DNA of 64,000 nt from Litomosoides sigmodontis (Eukaryota > Nematoda > Chromadorea > Rhabditida > Onchocercidae). The notes under the pieces are model-generated. The model worked only from the letters and a program-made list of their open reading frames with translations, was not told the DNA's origin and did no database searches. The position numbers and the translations under genes are program-made. The stretch lies in assembly GCA_963070105.1 (NCBI GenBank), contig OY718804.1:7423817-7487816 (forward strand), given 5' to 3'. Below, one piece after another: positions 57,862-64,000 of the stretch. The number at the start of each line of letters is the position of its first letter. Position 1 is the first letter of the stretch.

Positions 57862-59922
57862 CTAAATTTCAACTGCTACGACCTTCATGGTTGAAATTAA
57901 AAGTGTATAATTAGGTTCGGCATCAGCAGCTAACGTCATTACTGCTTGACCGTATTCACGTACGCTGAAGCCAAAATTTTCGGATAAATTTACGAAATCA
58001 TCGTTCATCTGAAATGACAGTAGTTTTCAAGTTCTTCAATCTCAATCAATAATTACTTGATTTGCTTGGACTTTATTCACACTTAACATGCATCGATTAG
58101 TGCGAAACATAAAAATCACCAATTCCATTTTGGCCGTTTTCATTTTCTCATCATTTTTCTCATTCCTCCACGGTAGTTCTCCTCTAAGTATTTCGATAAG
58201 TGTGAAAAAAAGCGCAATCAGATCATCTGATGGTCCTTGCTCCTTCCGCTCATGTACACGCATCGATACGTAGCGTAATGTTCCACGGAAACCAGCACGT
58301 TTTCTTCTTTCTATTGGTTTTCCATCTGATTGCCGGAATTTTCTCGCCAAACCGTAATCGACAATGATCAAACGTCGAATGCTCTGGCGGAACACGTTTG
58401 ATATTCTTTTAATTATATATTAATGTCGATACCCAATAACAGTTACAATGACAGATTTTAAGAAGTTGATAAGAATTCAAGTTTTCAAATCAATCGGGGG
58501 GATATTGGTGTCAGTTTGTCACTGAAAGTAGCATAGAGAGGTACTGTGGACAATTTCACAGGTTGTTGAAAGTCGCACTTCTGGGCTCGGATTTCTATTT
58601 GCAAAGCAAAGCATTGGGAGAAAGCGGAATCTGTTTACACAAACATCAAATGGCCTACTTTTTCAGTCAAACCGAAACACATATTGGCAGGTTTTACATC
58701 TCTGTGAATATATCCCACTTTGTGAATGTCTCGAAGACCAGCTATTGCCTAAAATAAAATAAGCGATGTGAAGTTGCATGTGGCAATCTTCGACGCTACT
58801 TGAAAGATTAAGGTCGATTGATTTGCGGGAAAGAGTGGAGTGAGTATGGCCCTCATTTTAGACTGAGTGATCCATAGCATCTCACTGCTCAGAATCTGAT
58901 CCGGAATTTCCTGGTCGACTAAGATTGGCAATGAACAGGAAGAAGGAGAGAGAAACAAGGCTGCAGAGAGTGCGAAAAATGCAGCAAAAAGTGATTAGTT
59001 TCCAGAAAGACTTGTTGCATTATTCGTCCTGAGGTAGCCCTTGATAATCGTTGTACGGGACATTGCTTTCTTAGGTCTGCTACATTCGTTGATAGTAACT
59101 GCATTACAATATAATTTAGTCCGTGTTCCGTTCCGGAACCCCACATCAGCGGCGCATGCGGTTGACCTTGCAAGCGTAACATTATCTGAGAGATTAAAAT
59201 TCAGAATTCTAAGCATATACCAGATGTCGTACGGGTGTTTCAGCTAAATCGCTAAAGTAATTTCCAAAGTTTGACGTCAAGCTCAGAGGATGAAATGCTG
59301 AGTGGTTGGATTACTTTCTGCTCCAAAATCATTCGCTTAGCTACTTTTCCTTTCCTTATCACAGGTTCCACTTTGACAGCCACTGGTTCGCCGTTCATTT
59401 TCAAATCCGACGCATAATATATCTCGCCATACCCACCACTACCAATTAATCCCTGAAACAAATGATTGCCGCTTGCTTAATTCCGCAATTAAAATCTGAA
59501 TTTTACTGAAATTGGACGAAAACTCGGCAGAAGGAAATGAGAGTGGTAAAGTCGAATAAATAATTCGAACTGTCCGAATGTATCATTTAGTTGTTCATTA
59601 CGAAATACACTGTTTATTACTTTAATAAGCCATCGACGTCGTATTTTCTCACCAAATTTAACCAAAGTATCATCAGCATCTAACTGTATTACCGGTCTGA
59701 GACATTTTAATTTTGTAAATTTCCTGCAATAAATTTATGCCAAAATTTTGTGGTTTTTCCTCACATGATAACCATGTCGGATGATGATGCTAGGAGATGA
59801 ATTATGCATTTCTGTCTAGAAGGCTACAAACTTTGGAAGAATGATATTTTGCACGCTACTCGGACTTGGCGCAGTTGTCGTCGTTGGTAAATTGACAGAC
59901 GTGTTGTCGAGCGATGATTCCA
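57862..59922 (-). CDS. TTBK/CK1-superfamily Ser/Thr kinase (worm-type)
   Basis: Protein kinase of the tau-tubulin/casein kinase 1 group, strongly expanded in nematodes. Exons: 59922 to about 59840 (MESSLDNTSVNLPTTTTAPS); about 59724-59627 (DDTLVKFGEKIRRRWLIKVI); 59451 to about 59315 (GLIGSGGYGEIYYASDLKMN, EPVAVKVEP with the ATP Lys, ending KRMILEQK); about 59185-59000 (LRLQGQPHAPLMWGSGTEHG, LNYIVMQLLSTNVADLRKQC); about 58750-58665 (AGLRDIHKVGYIHRDVKPAN, with catalytic Asp); about 58395-58060 (LIIVDYGLARKFRQ, FRGTLRYVSMRVHERKEQGP, DDLIALFFTLIEILRGELPW); and about 58010-57862 (NDDFVNLSENFGFSVREYGQ to TAG). The metal-binding motif is DYG rather than DFG, as in this subgroup. All catalytic residues appear present, so it is probably active. 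Substrates unknown. Splice boundaries are approximate. Confidence 0.9.
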
Positions 59923-62900
59923 TTTCCCCACATCAAAGCAGACTTCCGCCTGACAACCGCCTTCCAACCGTCTAACATAGAAAATAGCCGCAACTAATCA
60001 TCCGACATTTTTACATATATCTTCTCGGGTAAGTTGACACTGAAATTTATTTTAAAATGCTGAAGCATAACACTTTGAATAAATTTGCGAAAAATCTGGA
60101 AAGAGTAGTGAACGTGAGAGTGAACTATAAAGATCAATGTAGTTAGTAACACAGTTGGGAATAATGATAATGTGTAGCTAATTTTGAAAAATAACTGCAA
60201 ATGACGAAATATTCCATCTGATAAGTTATTATACTTATTGGCTTTCAATTTCTTCGGTGTTCCCTAATATTTCAGGCTATTTACCTCTCTCTTTCTCTGT
60301 CTCTTTCTCTCCCTCTTTGGAGAGGCCGATCCTCAATATCGTTCAGTCCTCAAATGCATCATGTCCTTTCGATATTTTTTCAATTTCGCGTCTTTGTAGT
60401 TCAAATTTAATTCAGTTTCTCACATTCACATCTCATTTTGGAAGTGGGAAGGAAAAAAGAGAAAGGTAATAGATTCTGATCGTTTAGAATGATTCTGATT
60501 CTGGTGGTATACTGAGGAAATGAATGTGAAATTAAAATTTTTAATTAAAAATCGTTTATATGAAAGAGTACTTAAAATGGAGAAAAGCATAATATTATGT
60601 GGCAATGCTAAGCTTCTGCGAAGACATTAAACGTGCTAAATTAAAAAAAAAAAAGGAAAAAGCAAAAAAAATTAATTACCTAAAGTGTTCCGTAAAACCG
60701 AAGGAAAAATTAAGATCGGAAATTAAATTTCGAATTTTTGTCAGCCGATGTGCAGAAGAAACAAAAATTACTGACTGTATGAATGATGCATTTTTTTTCT
60801 GAAATATTTTTCAGAAAGACTTTAAAATTTCGTTGATTGTCACGCAAACTGACGCTTACCCGAAAATTATTGCAGTAATTTGCTAATCATCTGCTATTGC
60901 AAAATCACGGAAAAAAAAGTTAAAAAGAGCATTGCAATGAAAAAAGAACTCATAATAGGAAGGGCGAAATATGCAGGCAAATCCATTTGTTTAAATTGAG
61001 GCGAAAAAAACTAATAAAAAGGACGTCCGATCACGTCTAACGCCAAGCTTTCAGCATACCTACAGTGTTTCAATAAACAATTTTTTATAAGCGCAATTTA
61101 CTGTTATAAATTCCAGCTAGTCTCTCTCCTGGCGACTCATCACAACTTCCGTTCTATCTCATTCATAGCTAAATTTCACAGTTCTAACCTTAATTTCACT
61201 TTACTTTCCATTCTCTCATATAGAGAAAGTAAATGAATCTTTCCATACCAATTGTTGTGGCTAATTTTACAGTAAGCTGTTAGCTTCACGATGTACATTG
61301 CATTGGAACTGTGAAATAAGCGTTGAAATAAAGGGATCTTTCACGCATCGAGTGGTGATGGATGTGACGTGCCGTGTGAAATTAGCATGTTAGGAGTAGT
61401 GTTGCTTACAGAGGAAAATTCGGTGAATCGCTTGAAGTGACTCGTTAAAAGTGATGACGGCTGATTAATTAAGTGAAATCTGAGAAGCAGCAGGAAGTAA
61501 CTCTAATTGAAGACATCAATTTCACCGTGCCTTTGCACGTATTAGTTATCGGCATTAGCCAGTAAATTCTTTTTTCCAATTTCATTAAGTTAGATTGCCC
61601 TTGCTCGCTATCTTTTATCTTCATCGTCAATTTCCGCCCAGTTTTTGAGTGCTTTTTCAGTGCCTTAAATCTTTCCTTTCGGCAACTTTGCAGTGACACT
61701 AAAAATTTCGAGATTGAGGTTGTTCTTTAATGATGAGGTTTAGCGTTTTGCTAATTTAACTCATTCCTTTGATGATAATAACTGATGTGATAAAACAATG
61801 GAAAATTTCTAATTGAATCAAATAATTTACATTTCACTTGAAGATTCAATATTTTTATCATTTCATCGATGGTAACTCATCGCTTCTATAATACACATGC
61901 AAATTTTTTGTTTTTTATAATAAACTTTTGATTTTTTAAAATTTCAATTTCGATTATAAACCTCTGAGTTATCGTACTTTCAACAAAATAGAACTCATAA
62001 ATTAACTAAAATCAAGAATGAGCAAAAAACTCTTCGAGTAGTTTGGATGGAAAAATTTAACGAAAGTTAGTGCATCACTATAGGAGTGAAGTACTTTAAA
62101 AAACAGATTGAAATATGAGAAGAGAGAGAGAGAGAGGGAGAGATTTGTTTATTGGAATGTAAAATAATGGAAGGAATGAAAATGATAGCCGCTGCCATTA
62201 ATTTGGATAGTTTCCTGCTGAAGTGATCAATTACTTTTAATATGTTTCATTCGGAAATCATTTAAAAGTTCTCTTTGAATTTTCGACAATGTTTTACTTC
62301 TTATTTTCGAAATAACTTTAAATAACTAAGTCACTCAGGCGTTGGTGTTAAACGGTTCAGTGCAAAACTTTGTTTTGCGCTATTTAATTCATTTCAAATT
62401 AGGATGATGATATATTCACTATCAGTCTTATGCCCTTATAAATGGGTTAATTCGAGAAGAGTGAAACAAGTTCAGCTCCATTCCTCAACATATCCAACTC
62501 TGTTGCATTTCCAATCCGGAAAAAGAGCTAAGCAAACACTTAATCCAATCCTCCAATGCAATCCCTTCCGTAATTTCTTCCGTTTCGTGCTCGTAGCCTT
62601 TTGAAACGATACTAGCCGGTATTTCGTTTCAAGAAGTCGTTGCAAATCGAAGTGTTCACTTACCTTCTCTAATTCTTCCATTAATCAACTCACGCTTACC
62701 TCACTGTGAATTTCGTTTTCGAAAATTCTCTTCGCTAATTTCATCGTTCATACATTATCAGAGTAGCCTAACTCGGTAGGAAATCTCTTCAACATTTGAG
62801 ATTTCGTCGTTGCATTTAGCTTGCACGTGATTATTTCAAACATTCTTTATTGATTTTTCTTTTTCCTTTTTCCCACAAAAATTCCGGACTTGCAAAACTT

Positions 62901-64000
62901 TAGTAAAACTAATTTTTTAATTTCATTACCGACTTTTTTCCTCCTATAAAGTTGTGCTTTGTTTGCCATTGCTATCTTACGGTTACGGCTCAATTAATGT
63001 CGTCGTTTTTAACCCTTTTCGGATTATTCACGTAGAGCGCCAACTACAAAGCATCTCATCGGTGCAACAATAACTAAAAGATTAAATTAGTTCGGAGGAA
63101 TGGATGCACAGCTTTCCATTTATTTTATTTGAACAATTAATTGGACAACTGTTTTTACGCTTTAGCACTCAAACGTAGGCCTGCTGGTCACACCTTCGAT
63201 AGCCTGCTGAATTGCAATAGCAATAATGTCAGCGTGCAATGCTCAACTTTCATCCAGCACTTCTTTGAATTTTGTTGAATTTAAGTAATGCGAATTTTAG
63301 CAAATACGAAGCCATTCATTCCAGCGACTAATTAATTTCATCGAAACTTCTTCCTAAATTGTCGATCTTGCAAGGATATGTTAGAGGTTTTCTTAAGATT
63401 AGTGTGTTGCAAGCAAATATGACGTTTCTGTGAGTTTGCCAACCATAGCGCTGTACTTGTGAAATGGCGTGAATTCCGAAAGTCTCACTTCCTTATCCCA
63501 TCAAATGAAAGATATTAAAATATCAAACATTGGGCGGCAATGTAAGTATTAATAGCGTCGTCTGCAAGCAAACTTTGCGTCTCCTCGAATTCTCGAAATT
63601 TATCAATTCCAACCTTGGAAAAATTCGAATCATTCAAATTGCTTTTTTATCGCATTTCTTTCAAAACAATTTCAATCAAACATTTTGTGTATTGTGAAAT
63701 TTAAATTAAGCTTGACAAAAAAAAAGCACCGTTCCAAAAAAATATGCAGAAGTAGGCTATTTTAGGTAGGCAAATGAGTTTTGGCATATTTAATACACTC
63801 TGAAATAGCTAAAAATGGTTGCAAATTTCTGAAGTTCAATTAACAGCTCTTTATAATTATTAGAAAATCAATTTTACAGAGGTTACCTTAGAAGTCGGTT
63901 GTTCAATAAAGCTAACGAAGTAGTTAGAGCTAGTCAATCACAGAGAATTCCTGCACCAAATAACATCTCCCTAGCTATTGCTTAACAACTTATGATGCGC
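59923..64000. other. 4-kb region without supported genes
   Basis: AT-rich, with pyrimidine-rich (60285-60320) and GA-rich (62119-62145) simple stretches. Open frames at 60257-60469, 60599-60802 (Lys-rich low complexity), 61699-61469 and 62404-62604 show no domain. On the minus strand, an ATG at 62681 is followed by MEELEK and a good GTAAGT donor, so a short 5' exon is possible, but I cannot find what it splices to. Likely upstream region of the kinase gene plus intergenic or intronic DNA of a gene beyond the right edge. Confidence 0.5.
62119..62145. repeat. (GA)n simple repeat
   Basis: Short GA/GAG-rich purine tract in the gene-free right end. GAGA-type tracts can occur near promoters, but no gene start is assigned nearby. 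Confidence 0.8.

Overview
This is nuclear DNA of a nematode, most likely a clade III (filarial or spirurid-type) worm. Genes are split into many short exons separated by AT-rich introns. Splice acceptors are mostly TTTAG or TTTCAG. Several start codons sit a few bases downstream of an orphan acceptor, as expected for spliced-leader trans-splicing. Gene content fits too: an R-Smad, a worm-expanded TTBK/CK1 kinase, a glycine-rich SAYF-repeat protein resembling sperm-specific SSQ proteins, and intron-rich RPB2. The species is an inference; I could not run a search. I saw no tRNA, rRNA, CRISPR array or transposon.

Layout. 1-1724 (-): 5' part of a CPA1-family Na+/H+ exchanger running off the left edge. 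2401-11126 (+): TUT4/7-type terminal uridylyltransferase with one dead and one live nucleotidyltransferase module. 13381-19397 (+): histone chaperone HIRA. 20272-22640 (-): SLC35A nucleotide-sugar transporter, convergent with HIRA. 24269-26707 (-): BMP-type receptor-regulated Smad, head-to-head with VPS53 at 27535-33786 (+), a GARP tethering subunit. 34574-37111 (+): multi-KH RNA-binding protein. 37530-39679 (+): glycine-rich SAYF protein with a 19-copy 30-bp repeat exon, followed by a perfect 19-bp hairpin. 40647-42366 (-): uracil-DNA glycosylase. 43067-45186 (-): INO80E-like protein with a long glutamine-rich N-terminus, divergent from RPB2 at 46799-53641 (+). 54298-54760 (-): doubtful small gene. 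55195-57112 (+): unrecognised spliced gene. 57862-59922 (-): TTBK-like kinase. 59923-64000: no supported gene.

The genes do not form one pathway; most are single-copy housekeeping or regulatory genes: RNA tailing, chromatin (HIRA, INO80E), transcription (RPB2), TGF-beta signalling, Golgi transport (SLC35A, VPS53) and base-excision repair. The least conventional locus is the SAYF/AVDPT repeat gene at 37.5-39.7 kb with its 3' hairpin. Exon junctions were read by eye from splice motifs and family alignment from memory, so individual boundaries may be off by a few codons.
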